Of a DNA stretch of 64,000 bases, positions 35,304 to 44,622 are shown one piece after another. This DNA comes from Hyphomicrobiales bacterium. Lineage in GTDB: Bacteria; Pseudomonadota; Alphaproteobacteria; Rhizobiales; Rhizobiaceae. Numbering within the stretch: position 1 is the stretch's first letter; the number at the start of each line of letters is the position of its first letter. Location: assembly GCA_900472785.1 (NCBI GenBank), contig UCJH01000053.1, positions 1 to 64,000 on the forward strand. The letters run 5' to 3'. The notes below the pieces were generated by a model. It searched no databases. It was given only the letters and a program-made list of their open reading frames with translations, and was not told where the DNA came from. Position numbers and translations under genes: made by a program.

Positions 35304-36707
35304 ATGGCTGACGGCACTTCCGAAACCAAAAGCTCCAACCAGATGTGGGGCGGGCGCTTCGCTCAGGGACCGGCGGCGATCATGGAGGAGATAAATGCCT
35401 CGATCGGCTTCGACAAGAAGCTTTTTGCCCAGGACATCCGCGGCTCAATAGCGCATGCGACCATGCTGGCGCATCAAGGCATCATTTCGGCCGAGGATAA
35501 AGACAAGATCGTTCACGGCCTCGACACGATCCTGTCAGAGATCGAAAGCGGACAGTTCGAATTTTCCCGCCGCCTCGAAGACATCCACATGAATGTCGAG
35601 GCGCGCCTTGCCGTCCTGATCGGCCCGGCCGCCGGACGTCTGCACACGGCCCGTTCGCGCAACGACCAGGTGGCGCTCGACTTTCGCCTCTGGGTGAAGG
35701 AAGAGCTGCAGAAGTGCGAGCGGATGCTGACCGATCTGATCGCCGCCTTCCTCGATCGTGCCGAAGAGCATGCCGAAACCGTCATGCCCGGCTTCACCCA
35801 TCTGCAGACGGCCCAGCCGGTGACCTTCGGCCATCATTGCATGGCCTATGTCGAGATGTTCGGCCGCGATCGTTCGCGCGTGCGCCACGCCATCGAGCAC
35901 ATGGACGAAAGCCCGATCGGCGCCGCGGCCCTTGCCGGCACCGGCTTCCCGATCGACCGTCACATGACGGCGAAGGCGCTCGGCTTCGCCGGTCCGACGC
36001 GCAACTCCATCGACACCGTCTCCGACCGCGATTTCGCGCTGGAATTCCTGGCGCTCGCCTCGATCTGCGCGGTGCATCTTTCACGGCTCGCCGAGGAGAT
36101 CGTCATCTGGTCGACGCCGCAGTTCGGTTTCGTGCGCCTGTCGGATGCGTTTTCCACCGGCTCCTCGATCATGCCGCAGAAGAAGAACCCCGATGCCGCA
36201 GAACTGGTGCGCGCCAAGACCGGCCGCATCAACGGCTCGCTGATCGCGCTTTTGACCGTCATGAAGGGCCTGCCGCTCGCCTATTCCAAGGACATGCAGG
36301 AAGACAAGGAACAGGTCTTCGATTCGGCCGAAAGCCTGGAGCTGGCGATCGCCGCCATGACCGGCATGGTCCGTGACATGACCATCCGCGCAGACCGCAT
36401 GAAGGCTGCCGCCGGCTCAGGCTATTCCACCGCGACCGATCTTGCCGACTGGCTGGTGCGGGAAGCCGGCCTGCCCTTCCGCGACGCCCATCACGTCACC
36501 GGCCATGCGGTGGCGCTCGCCGAGAAGAAGGCCTGCGAACTGGCGGAGCTATCGCTTGAAGACCTGCAGGCGCTCAATCCGGCGATCACCGACAAGGTTT
36601 TCGACGTTCTGACCGTCGAGGCGTCGGTCGCCAGTCGCACTTCCTTCGGTGGCACCGCGCCGAGCGAAGTGAGGAAGCAGATCGCCTGGTGGCGCGCCCG
36701 CAACTGA
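35304..36707 (+). CDS. argH: Argininosuccinate lyase
   Basis: 467 residues of the fumarase/aspartase superfamily. The signature [15 protein letters not shown], the N-terminal [10 protein letters not shown] and [17 protein letters not shown] are those of ArgH, which splits argininosuccinate into arginine and fumarate. An lptM-like gene and lysA follow on the same strand. Start 35304 leads straight into the conserved N-terminus. Confidence 0.96.
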   Translation: MADGTSETKSSNQMWGGRFAQGPAAIMEEINASIGFDKKLFAQDIRGSIAHATMLAHQGIISAEDKDKIVHGLDTILSEIESGQFEFSRRLEDIHMNVEARLAVLIGPAAGRLHTARSRNDQVALDFRLWVKEELQKCERMLTDLIAAFLDRAEEHAETVMPGFTHLQTAQPVTFGHHCMAYVEMFGRDRSRVRHAIEHMDESPIGAAALAGTGFPIDRHMTAKALGFAGPTRNSIDTVSDRDFALEFLALASICAVHLSRLAEEIVIWSTPQFGFVRLSDAFSTGSSIMPQKKNPDAAELVRAKTGRINGSLIALLTVMKGLPLAYSKDMQEDKEQVFDSAESLELAIAAMTGMVRDMTIRADRMKAAAGSGYSTATDLADWLVREAGLPFRDAHHVTGHAVALAEKKACELAELSLEDLQALNPAITDKVFDVLTVEASVASRTSFGGTAPSEVRKQIAWWRARN

Positions 36708-36802
36708 TACGGAAGATTCAGGGTGCACAACATCCGGAAAACTCGTTATGAGTTCTGACGAATTGTAGGAATGGCCGATATGCCGGGCCGGGAAAGAGTT
36801 CC

Positions 36803-36997
36803 ATGCTTCTGCGAAATACAGTCTATCTCCTCGCTGCCCTGGCCGTCGCCGGCGTCGCGCTTTCCAGCTGCGGCCGCAAGGGCGAACTCGACCGGCCCGG
36901 CATGAGCACGCCGCTCAACACCAAGACGCCGGCCGGCACGGCCGAGAAGAAACCGGACGCCGAAGACAGGCCGTTCCTTCTCGATCCCCTCCTCTAG
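36803..36997 (+). CDS. lptM: LptM-like small lipoprotein
   Basis: 64 residues with a lipoprotein signal ending in LSSC (Cys23) and then GRKGELDRP, the LPAM_2 pattern of LptM (formerly YifL). Such proteins help LptD form its native disulfides in the outer-membrane LPS translocon. It sits between argH and lysA, a common position in Alphaproteobacteria. Confidence 0.85.
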   Translation: MLLRNTVYLLAALAVAGVALSSCGRKGELDRPGMSTPLNTKTPAGTAEKKPDAEDRPFLLDPLL

Positions 36998-37010
36998 TCA
37001 GAGCACTCCC

Positions 37011-38279
37011 TTGAACCATTTCCAACATCGCGACGGCGTTCTCCATGCGGAAGACGTGCCCGTCACCGACATCGCCAAGGCCGTCGGCACACCGTTCTAC
37101 TGCTATTCGACAGCGACGCTGGAGCGCCACTATTCCGTCTTCTCCAAGGCCTTCGCCGATGTCGATGCCATGGTCTGCTATGCCATGAAGGCCAATTCCA
37201 ACCAGGCCGTCCTCAAGACGCTCGGGCGCCTCGGCGCCGGCGTCGATGTCGTCTCGGGCGGTGAACTGCGCCGGGCGATTGCCGCCGGCATTCCCGCTTC
37301 GCGCATCATGTTCTCCGGTGTGGGCAAGACCGTCGCCGAAATGGATCTGGCGCTGGACGCGGGCATCTATTGCTTCAATGTCGAATCCGAGCCGGAACTG
37401 GAAGTGCTGAACACCCGCGCCGTGCGTGAGGGCAAGAAGGCGCATGTTTCCTTCCGCATCAATCCCGACGTCGATGCCAAAACCCATGCCAAGATTTCGA
37501 CCGGCAAGAAGGAAAACAAGTTCGGCATTTCCTACGAGCGCGCGCGGGCGGTCTATGCCCATGCGGCGACCCTGCCGGGCATCAAGGTCACCGGCATCGA
37601 CATGCATATCGGCAGCCAGATCACCGACCTGCAGCCCTTTGACGAAGCCTTCAAGCTGTTGCGCGAACTGGTCGACACGCTGCGTTCGGATGGGCACGCG
37701 ATCGATCACGTCGATGTCGGCGGCGGTCTCGGCATTCCATACAAGGAAGACAACAATCCGCCGCCGCTGCCCGACGCCTATGCCGAAATCGTCAAGAACC
37801 AGCTGCGCACGCTCGATTGCAAGATCGTCATGGAGCCCGGCCGGCTGATCGTCGGCAATGCCGGCATCCTGGTGACCGAGGTCATCTATGTGAAGGACGG
37901 CGGCTCGAAAACCTTCGTCATCGTCGATGGCGCGATGAACGACCTGATCCGCCCGACACTCTACGAAGCCTATCACGAGATCCGGCCGGTGCGGATTTCC
38001 GCCGCCAACGCGCCGCGCATCAAGGCCGACATCGTCGGCCCTGTGTGCGAGACCGGCGACTATCTCGCGCTCGACCGGGAAATGGCGATCCCCAAGCCCG
38101 GCGACCTGATTGCCGTCGGTTCGGCGGGCGCCTATGGCGCGGTACAAGCGGGAACCTACAATACGCGGCTTCTGGTGCCGGAGGTTCTGGTCAGCGGCGA
38201 TCGCTTCCATGTGATTCGTCCGCGCACCAGCTATGAGGACCTGATCGGCCTCGATTCCGTGCCGGACTGGCTCGCCTAG
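37011..38279 (+). CDS. lysA: Diaminopimelate decarboxylase
   Basis: 422 residues. A PLP enzyme of fold type III: the cofactor lysine is in CYAMKANSNQAVLKTL, HIGSQI, VDVGGGLGIPY and EPGRLIVGNAGILV bind PLP phosphate and substrate, and CETGDYLA is the other active-site strand. It decarboxylates meso-diaminopimelate to lysine. The start is a TTG (37011) 13 bp after lptM; the resulting N-terminus NHFQHRDGVLHAED matches the family. Confidence 0.95.
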   Translation: MNHFQHRDGVLHAEDVPVTDIAKAVGTPFYCYSTATLERHYSVFSKAFADVDAMVCYAMKANSNQAVLKTLGRLGAGVDVVSGGELRRAIAAGIPASRIMFSGVGKTVAEMDLALDAGIYCFNVESEPELEVLNTRAVREGKKAHVSFRINPDVDAKTHAKISTGKKENKFGISYERARAVYAHAATLPGIKVTGIDMHIGSQITDLQPFDEAFKLLRELVDTLRSDGHAIDHVDVGGGLGIPYKEDNNPPPLPDAYAEIVKNQLRTLDCKIVMEPGRLIVGNAGILVTEVIYVKDGGSKTFVIVDGAMNDLIRPTLYEAYHEIRPVRISAANAPRIKADIVGPVCETGDYLALDREMAIPKPGDLIAVGSAGAYGAVQAGTYNTRLLVPEVLVSGDRFHVIRPRTSYEDLIGLDSVPDWLA

Positions 38280-38453
38280 CCGCACGCCTGAGAAAATTCG
38301 CAGCGCGTCCTTGATGATGCTGCGAAATCGGGATCGCTTTTCGATCACGATTGCGTTGTCACCCTCGTCTTCGCCACAAAGAGTGTTATCCTCTTACCGG
38401 TAATCGGCAGGGATGGCGCTGCCACGCGCGGGCGCGAAAGGAAACAGAGACGG

Positions 38454-41105
38454 ATGACGGAAATCCGGCGGGATGCACCAGGGATAACGATGCGGCTCGC
38501 CAGACTGCTGGGCGTGAAACGGCTCCTTGCCAGTCTTGTTCTCGTTGCAGAGCAGATTGTGCCGCGGGTCGTTCCGCCGGCAATCGTCGCGCTGCTTTTC
38601 CTGTCTGCGGCGTGGTTCGGCTTTTTCCGCAGCGTTCCGGCCTGGCTGCATGGCCTGTCGCTGTTTGGTTTCGCCGCTGCGTTTCTCTTCCTTTTGATCC
38701 CGCTTGCCCGTGTCCGCTGGCCGCATGTTTCCGAAGCGGACCGCATGCTGGAGGCGCGCAATGCGCTGCCGCATCAGGCGATCCGCGTGCAGGAAGACCA
38801 GCCGACGACCGAAGGCGCTTTCGGCCTTGCCCTCTGGCAGGAGCACCAGAAGCGCATGGCACGGATGATCGGCGCGCTGGACGCCGGTTCGCCGCAGCCC
38901 GATATCGCCCGACACGACCCGTTTGCGCTGCGGGCCATTCCCGTGCTTCTGGTCTGCGTCGCTTTTGTCTATTCCTATTCGAACCGGGCCGGACTGCTGT
39001 CCGACATCTTCCATCTGCCGAAGCCCGCGATATCCACGCCTGACGTGCGCATCGACGCCTGGGTGACGCCACCGGCCTATACCGGACGGGCGCCGCTTTT
39101 CCTGACCGGCAGCCAGGCCGGCGAACAGGCAAATACCGAAGCGCTGCGCATTCCGCAATTCAGCGAGTTGACCGTGCGCATCACCAGCGCTACGGGCTCG
39201 ACGCCGGTCACCTACCTGGAAAAAGACGGCGCATCGCCCATCGTCATTTCCGCCGAAAAGGCGAAGGCGCCGGCCGGGGCCGCGGAAAAGCCGGTCGATA
39301 CCGCGGAAAAAGTGCCGGCGTCAGCACAAGCCGAAACGGCACAAGCTGAAACCCGCCTCTACAAGATCACCCGCGACGGCGCGCTCGATGTCGGCAGCCG
39401 GCAGTGGACCTTCACGATCATTCCCGACAGCGTGCCCGAAATCGCCTTTGACGGACTGCCGCGCGGCACGGTGAACGCGGCACTGGAGATCGGCTTCCTT
39501 GCCAAGGACGATTATGGACTGCAGCAGGCCTGGGCGGAGATCAAGCCGCTCGAGACGCCCGCGGCGGACGCCCGTCCGCTCTATCCGCTTCCGGAATACC
39601 GCCTCGATCTGCCGCGCCGCAATGCCCGTGACGCAAAGGGGCTGACGAGCCGCAATCTCAGCGAACATCCGCTGTCCGGCAAGCGCGTGCGCATCACGCT
39701 GGTCGCCCGCGATGCCGCCGGACAGGAGGGCCGCAGCGTTCCTCAGGACATGGTGCTGCCGGGACGCAATTTCTTCGAGCCCCTCGCCGGCGCTGTTGCC
39801 GAACAGCGGCAGGTGTTTGCCCTGAATGCCAACGAGCTTCCCCGGGCGCTCGACCTCAACGACGCCGTGATGATCCGCCCGGACGAGAACATTCCGAACC
39901 TCACGCACTATCTGCTGCTGCAATCGGCCCGCAGCCGGATGGAACTGGCGCGCAACGACGACATGCTGCGCGGCGCGGCAGACCATCTCTGGGAAATCGC
40001 GCTGGGGATCGAGGACGGCGACCTCTCGCTTGCCGACCGCCGCCTGCGCGATGCGCAGCAGGCGCTGTCCGATGCGCTGGAAAAGGGCGCTTCCGACGAA
40101 GAAATCGCCAAGCTGATGCAGGAACTGCGCGATGCGATGCAGGAATACATGAAGGCGCTGGCACAGCAGGCGATGAAGAACCCGCAAATGGCGGCGCGGC
40201 CGGAGCAGAACAATTCGCTGCGCCAGCAGGATCTGGAAAAGATGATGGACCAGATCGAGAACCTGGCGAAGTCCGGCGCCAAGGATCAGGCCCGGCAGAT
40301 GCTGTCCGAGATGCAGCGGATGATGAACAACCTGCAGGCTGGCCGCCCGCAACAGCAGCAGGGCCAGGAAAACAGCGAAATGCGCAAGCAGATGGACAAG
40401 CTTGGCGAGCTGATGCAACAGCAGCAGCAATTGATGGACGAGACCTTCAAGTTCGACCAGGCGTTGCGCGATCGCATGCAGCGCGGCGACCCGCTGCAGG
40501 GTGAGGACGACGAACTGTTCGGTCAGGAAATGCCGCAGGACCCCGGCCAGAATCCGCAGGGCGACCAGCAACAGGGCGGCGAGCAAAACCCGACCGACAA
40601 GATGACGGCCGAGCAGTTGAAGGAAGCCTTGAAACAGCTTCGCGCCCAGCAGGAAGGGCTCGGCAAGCAGCTTGGTGAATTGCAGAAGGGCCTCGAAGGC
40701 ATGGGCATCAAGCCCGGCAAGGGTTTTGGCGAGGCCGGCCGTGAAATGAAGGGCGCCGCCGGTGCGCTCGGCAAGGGACAGGGCGAACAGGCCGTCGGCA
40801 GCCAGGGACGCGCATTGCAGGCGCTGCGCGACGGCGCGCAGGACATGATGCAGCAGATGCAAAGCCAGGGGCAAGGCCCCGGCCAGGGACAGGGCGTTCC
40901 GCAATACGGTCAGAACGGCCGCGATCCGCTTGGTCGGCGCCAGCAGAACGCCGGCCCGGACTTCGGCGATCAGGTGAAGGTGCCGGACGAGATCGACACG
41001 CAGCGGGCACGCGAGATTTTGGAAGAGATCCGCCGGAGACTAGGCACGAACTCATCGCCGGAGACGGAGCGGCAGTATCTGGAACGGTTGCTGGATATTC
41101 GGTGA
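38454..41105 (+). CDS. TIGR02302-family protein (large membrane-anchored, Q/M-rich)
   Basis: 883 residues. Two or three N-terminal membrane spans (PAIVALLFLSAAWFGFFRSV, SLFGFAAAFLFLLIPLA, VLLVCVAFVYSYSN) are followed by a beta-rich periplasmic part. A C-terminal half of about 300 residues is unusually rich in Gln, Met and Gly with coiled-coil stretches. This is the alphaproteobacterial TIGR02302/DUF4175 family, found in rhizobial and Caulobacter-type genomes, whose function is unknown. AAAGGAA lies before ATG 38454. Confidence 0.88.
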   Translation: MTEIRRDAPGITMRLARLLGVKRLLASLVLVAEQIVPRVVPPAIVALLFLSAAWFGFFRSVPAWLHGLSLFGFAAAFLFLLIPLARVRWPHVSEADRMLEARNALPHQAIRVQEDQPTTEGAFGLALWQEHQKRMARMIGALDAGSPQPDIARHDPFALRAIPVLLVCVAFVYSYSNRAGLLSDIFHLPKPAISTPDVRIDAWVTPPAYTGRAPLFLTGSQAGEQANTEALRIPQFSELTVRITSATGSTPVTYLEKDGASPIVISAEKAKAPAGAAEKPVDTAEKVPASAQAETAQAETRLYKITRDGALDVGSRQWTFTIIPDSVPEIAFDGLPRGTVNAALEIGFLAKDDYGLQQAWAEIKPLETPAADARPLYPLPEYRLDLPRRNARDAKGLTSRNLSEHPLSGKRVRITLVARDAAGQEGRSVPQDMVLPGRNFFEPLAGAVAEQRQVFALNANELPRALDLNDAVMIRPDENIPNLTHYLLLQSARSRMELARNDDMLRGAADHLWEIALGIEDGDLSLADRRLRDAQQALSDALEKGASDEEIAKLMQELRDAMQEYMKALAQQAMKNPQMAARPEQNNSLRQQDLEKMMDQIENLAKSGAKDQARQMLSEMQRMMNNLQAGRPQQQQGQENSEMRKQMDKLGELMQQQQQLMDETFKFDQALRDRMQRGDPLQGEDDELFGQEMPQDPGQNPQGDQQQGGEQNPTDKMTAEQLKEALKQLRAQQEGLGKQLGELQKGLEGMGIKPGKGFGEAGREMKGAAGALGKGQGEQAVGSQGRALQALRDGAQDMMQQMQSQGQGPGQGQGVPQYGQNGRDPLGRRQQNAGPDFGDQVKVPDEIDTQRAREILEEIRRRLGTNSSPETERQYLERLLDIR

Positions 41106-41145
41106 AATGAACGAGCAAACGCCTTTAGGCGTTGATCGAACCCTT

Positions 41146-41274
41146 TGTCAGCTACGCTGACAGCCCACCGGTAGGTGGGGAGATAGACCGCAGGCTCCTG
41201 CGTCCCTGACCTCGGGATCAAGAGGGGAAAGAACGATCTCGCCACCTGTGGGGGAGATGTCAGCGCAGCTGACA
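41146..41274. repeat. Palindromic intergenic repeat (RIME-like), copy 2
   Basis: Arms of about 39 bp (41146-41184 and 41236-41274) are near-perfect inverted copies: TGTCAGCTACGCTGACA against TGTCAGCGCAGCTGACA, plus a CCACC/GGTGG core. The ends resemble copy 1 at 34194-34330 (GACAGAGGGGG after the second arm). Confidence 0.7.
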
Positions 41275-41284
41275 GAGGGGGCTA

Positions 41285-41760
41285 CAACGGGGACAGTCCG
41301 CGGCCTTATCCTCGGCAAACCGTCCCCCAAACAAAAAAACTTCATCCCCGTCCGTCCCCGCTCAGCAAACCCGTGTGATGATCATCGCGTCCTGTCACGG
41401 ATACACCGCAAGACGTTTGCGGCGAGGCAGGGCTGGCGCTCCACGCAAAGCCTCGTGGTCTTCGTTCCGAAGATCGCGAACGTCAGGCGGACCGGAAGGA
41501 GAGCCCCCGGAAAATGGACCCCCTCCGTCCTTATGGGGTGGGCGTGCCTGTGCGGCACACAGGCCGGGATGAAAAGCGTGACGTACCGGGCTCGTGATGC
41601 TCAATGCCGGACCGGAAACCTATGTCGCGCCGATCGTCCCGGATCAGAGGGTCCGGAGTCGGGGTCTGTAGGGAGGAAAGCTCCCGAGAGAACGCTAAAC
41701 GGGGCGCTGGAAAGCGTCACATAAAACTTACTCATTAGAGACGGTTTCCAGTGCCCCGTC
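41285..41760. other. Unassigned GC-rich noncoding stretch with strong inverted repeats
   Basis: No open frame here looks like a gene: frames on both strands are short, overlapping and of odd composition (Pro, Arg, Ser, Gly). The stretch has a hairpin GCCTGTG/CACAGGC (about 41546-41564) and a 20-bp inverted repeat (41699-41718 with 41740-41759, 18 of 20 matching). Similar translations seem familiar to me from other Rhizobiales annotations, so this may be a conserved RNA or repeat rather than a gene. That recollection is unverified. Confidence 0.4.
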
Positions 41761-41940
41761 CGAATGAACCCGATTTTTGAAAACCACGGCGAACATCGCG
41801 CGGGGATGTTTCCTGCTGGGTGCTTTCGAATATGATTCCGCCCGCACGCTTTCACAGGATGCATCGTGGCGTCTTGCACAATGGACCGGTTTGAACAGGC
41901 AAAGCGGCAACCGTTCCTCAACAGTGCATAGAGGCAGACT

Positions 41941-42300
41941 TCAAGCCGCCAGCGCCACCGCAACGGCCTTGCGGATATCCGGCAGCGTAAACGGTTTCGA
42001 GACGACGTCGATCACCTTGCCGGAAAGATTGTCGGCGCGTTCGCGTTGTTCGGCGTAACCGGTCATCAGCAGGATTTTTAGCGCCGGAAAGGCGGCGGAG
42101 GCCTTGAGGGCGAGCTCGATGCCGTCCATGACGGGCATGCGGATATCGGAAAGAAGCAGGTCGAAGCTCTGGTCGTGGAGCTGTGCCAGGCCGTCGGCGC
42201 CATCGGCGGCCTCGACCGTTTCGTGACCGTCCAGTTGCAGCGCACGGGCAACGAAACGGCGCAGGCTGTCCTCATCTTCGGTAATCAGGATCTTCGCCAT
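41941..42300 (-). CDS. cpdR: Response regulator CpdR
   Basis: 119 residues, a single receiver domain: TEDED (acidic pocket), LLLSDIRMPVMDG with phospho-acceptor Asp52, LLMTGYAE and VSKPF (conserved Lys). A lone receiver of this sequence type is CpdR, which when unphosphorylated directs ClpXP to the cell pole to degrade CtrA-pathway proteins. It is under the CckA-ChpT phosphorelay in the family. The start at 42300 gives MAKILITEDED; another ATG lies at 42303. Confidence 0.85.
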   Translation of the reverse strand: MAKILITEDEDSLRRFVARALQLDGHETVEAADGADGLAQLHDQSFDLLLSDIRMPVMDGIELALKASAAFPALKILLMTGYAEQRERADNLSGKVIDVVSKPFTLPDIRKAVAVALAA

Positions 42301-42432
42301 CATGGCTCCCGTCAAAAATGTGCGCCCCGATAGCGTCACCTCATGAGGGCCAAGAAACCAGTTCTTCGTTTGCTTTTCGTAAACGGTGGGCGACTTGATC
42401 TTGCGGCCCGCCCGACTTCACCAATGCCTGAA

Positions 42433-42978
42433 TCAGGCGGCGTCGCCGGTGACGATGCCGACGAATGGCAGTTCGCGGAAGGCATAGGCCACGTCCATGC
42501 CATAACCGACGACGAAATAATCCGGGCATTCGAAGCCGACATAATCTGCCTCGAGCTCTGTCTGGCGCTTGACCTTTTTGTCGAGCAGGACGGCGATGGT
42601 GACGGTGCGGGCGCCGCGCTCGTACATCAGTTCCTTGGCAAAACGCAGCGTGCGGCCGGATTCGAGAATGTCGTCGATCAGGAGCACGTCGCGGTCGTGC
42701 ACATCGCTGTCGATGTCCTTGATGATCTTCACGCCCTGCGAGACGGTTCCGGTGCCATAGCTCGACAGGGTGATGAACTCGACCTCGGGCGCAAGCCCGG
42801 TTGTGTGCATGGCGCGGATAAGGTCTGCGGCGAAAATGAAGGAGCCTTTCAGCACCGCGATCACCAGAAGATCGTGGTCCGGCCCGCTGGCGATCTGCTG
42901 CGCCATTTCGATGTTGCGGGCCGCGATCGTCTCGGCGGTGTAGAGCGGATCGATGTTTTTTCCACGGACGACGGGCAT
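42433..42978 (-). CDS. hpt: Hypoxanthine phosphoribosyltransferase
   Basis: 181 residues with the PRPP loop VLLIDDILESGRTL, LLVIAVLKGSFIFAADL and PDYFVVGYGMD (base-binding), as in HPRT enzymes of purine salvage. It converts hypoxanthine or guanine with PRPP to IMP/GMP. About 130 bp separate it from the downstream cpdR gene. Confidence 0.93.
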   Translation of the reverse strand: MPVVRGKNIDPLYTAETIAARNIEMAQQIASGPDHDLLVIAVLKGSFIFAADLIRAMHTTGLAPEVEFITLSSYGTGTVSQGVKIIKDIDSDVHDRDVLLIDDILESGRTLRFAKELMYERGARTVTIAVLLDKKVKRQTELEADYVGFECPDYFVVGYGMDVAYAFRELPFVGIVTGDAA

Positions 42979-43023
42979 CAGGACTTCTCCGGTATTTTCA
43001 CTGTGGAGAGGCGCTTAGCACAG

Positions 43024-43704
43024 TCAGGGCGACGACGCACCCGGCTTGCCGAAGTAAACGGTCACATCGGGCAGTTTTCCACCCGTGTGCAGGAGGCGCG
43101 TGGAAAACGGACGGCTTTCGCCTGCGCCCAGCGTATTGGAGGCCGGCATCACGCGGCTCGCCGTCACCCTTTTCCCATTGGCGATGACATCGACCAGAAT
43201 GGTCGGCACGGCCTTGGGGGCATTCGAGCTGTTCCTGACGGTGCCATGGACGGACAGTACCTTCATGCCGTTCGCCTCGTTGACGGATGTCTTGACGTCC
43301 GCCAGCACCAGCGGCGGCGATGGAACGGCAGCGGCACCGCCCGGCAGGCCGACCAGAAAGACGAAGGTGGATGCGCAGACGCCGGCAACCAGCGCCGCGA
43401 AGGTTTTCGGAGAGGCCATCTGCAGCATGGTTTCCAGGCGCAGAAGCATCCGCATCGGCAAGGACGGCGCATTCACTGTTTCAGCAAGGCGTCCGGATGC
43501 AGCACGCCCCTGCGTCCGGCTGTTGTCGTTGAACACCGGATAGGGGCCACGCCGGGCGACACTCGGCACGATCTCGAACTCGGCATCGATAACCTCGATC
43601 GAGCGGGAAAGCCCGGGTTTGGCTGCAGGGCGCGGTGCGCGCTCGGGCGGCAGGAGATCGACGGAGGCTGCCGCATCCTTGCTGTTAAACCGGAAAGCGT
43701 GCAT
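43024..43704 (-). CDS. Single-span membrane protein of DUF3426-like type
   Basis: 226 residues: a polar N-terminal half, one membrane span (TFAALVAGVCASTFVFLVGL, about residue 118-138) and a periplasmic beta domain with VHGTVRNSSNAPKAVPTILVDV and PFSTRLLHTGGKLPDVTVYF, the DUF3426/FxLYD-like pattern. AAGGAG precedes ATG 43704. The gene is divergent from ftsE in an arrangement common in rhizobia; the shared upstream region contains a CtrA box. The usual MJ0042 zinc ribbon of longer relatives is not visible. Confidence 0.65.
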   Translation of the reverse strand: MHAFRFNSKDAAASVDLLPPERAPRPAAKPGLSRSIEVIDAEFEIVPSVARRGPYPVFNDNSRTQGRAASGRLAETVNAPSLPMRMLLRLETMLQMASPKTFAALVAGVCASTFVFLVGLPGGAAAVPSPPLVLADVKTSVNEANGMKVLSVHGTVRNSSNAPKAVPTILVDVIANGKRVTASRVMPASNTLGAGESRPFSTRLLHTGGKLPDVTVYFGKPGASSP

Positions 43705-43858
43705 CGCCTCTCCTTCCGCAGACGGGTCGAGCCCGCGCGATGCCTCGCATTCCGGATAGTGAGAATCGAGGCATTGAAACAAATCTTTCGCAGACGTAAA
43801 CCTAAATGGTTAATGCTTCGGAAAGAGCGCCCTCAAAGCGGCGTGTTTTCATGGAAAA

Positions 43859-43874
43859 TTAACCCCTGTTTAAC
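43859..43874. promoter_or_regulatory. CtrA binding site upstream of ftsE
   Basis: TTAACCCCTGTTTAAC is an exact match to the CtrA full site TTAA-N7-TTAAC. It lies 89 bp before the ftsE start and 155 bp before the divergent gene. CtrA control would tie ftsEX to the cell cycle; cpdR, 1.6 kb away, acts on CtrA stability. Confidence 0.75.
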
Positions 43875-43962
43875 CATGTTGGAACGGCATACGCGCTTGC
43901 GCGATGAGCCGGCCGGAATGGCCGTATAAGAAAAAGCGAAGAAGAGAAGCTGGGCTGGCCCG

Positions 43963-44622
43963 TTGATTCATTTTGAAAATGTCGGATTGCGTTATGGAAT
44001 GGGGCCGGAAATTCTCCGCGACCTGACGTTCGACATCCCGCGCAAGTCGTTCCAGTTCCTGACCGGCCCTTCCGGCGCCGGCAAGACCACGCTGCTGAAG
44101 CTGCTCTTCCTGTCGCTGCAGCCGACCCGTGGCCTGATCCGCATGTTCGACCGCAATATATCGGTCATTCCGCGCGAGGAGTTTCCGATGCTGCGCCGCC
44201 GCGTCGGCATCGTCTTTCAGGATTTCCGCCTGCTCGATCACCTGACGACCTATGAGAACGTCGCCCTGCCGCTGCGTGTGCGCGGCAAGGACGAATCGAC
44301 CTATCGCTCGGACGTTCTGGAGCTGCTCGGCTGGGTGGGGCTGGGCGAGCGCATCAATGTGTTGCCGCCGGTTCTGTCCGGCGGGGAAAAGCAGCGCGCC
44401 GCCATTGCCCGCGCGCTCATCGACCGTCCGGAAATCCTGCTCGCCGACGAGCCGACCGGCAATGTCGATCCGCCGATGGCCCGCCGCCTGCTCAATCTGT
44501 TCATGGAATTGAACCGGCTCGGGACCGCCGTGGTCATCGCCACGCACGATCTTTCGCTGATGGATCAGGTCGAGGCCCGCCGCATGATCCTGTCGCAGGG
44601 ACGGCTCGACATCTATGAGTGA
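43963..44622 (+). CDS. ftsE: Cell division ATP-binding protein FtsE
   Basis: A 219-residue ABC ATPase with intact motifs: Walker A GPSGAGKTTLLKLL, signature LSGGEKQRAAIARAL and Walker B LLADEPTGNVD. The sequence identifies FtsE, which drives FtsX to activate septal peptidoglycan hydrolases. Translation starts at TTG 43963 (IHFENVGLRYG). It overlaps ftsX by 8 bp. A CtrA box sits upstream. Its motifs contrast with the degenerate ones of the ABC protein at 1831-4560. Confidence 0.95.
   Translation: MIHFENVGLRYGMGPEILRDLTFDIPRKSFQFLTGPSGAGKTTLLKLLFLSLQPTRGLIRMFDRNISVIPREEFPMLRRRVGIVFQDFRLLDHLTTYENVALPLRVRGKDESTYRSDVLELLGWVGLGERINVLPPVLSGGEKQRAAIARALIDRPEILLADEPTGNVDPPMARRLLNLFMELNRLGTAVVIATHDLSLMDQVEARRMILSQGRLDIYE

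Noticed and set aside
39321-40904. A 527-codon minus-strand open frame rich in Leu/His
   Set aside because: Antisense of the Q/M-rich TIGR02302 gene; CAG/CTG-type codons on one strand give Leu on the other.
41395-41724. Short open frames on both strands in the 41-kb noncoding stretch
   Set aside because: They overlap in opposite directions, have Pro/Arg/Gly-rich composition and no plausible starts; reported as a noncoding stretch instead.
42343-43929. A 528-codon plus-strand open frame
   Set aside because: Antisense to hpt and to the DUF3426-like gene, which have recognisable motifs and a good ribosome site for the latter.
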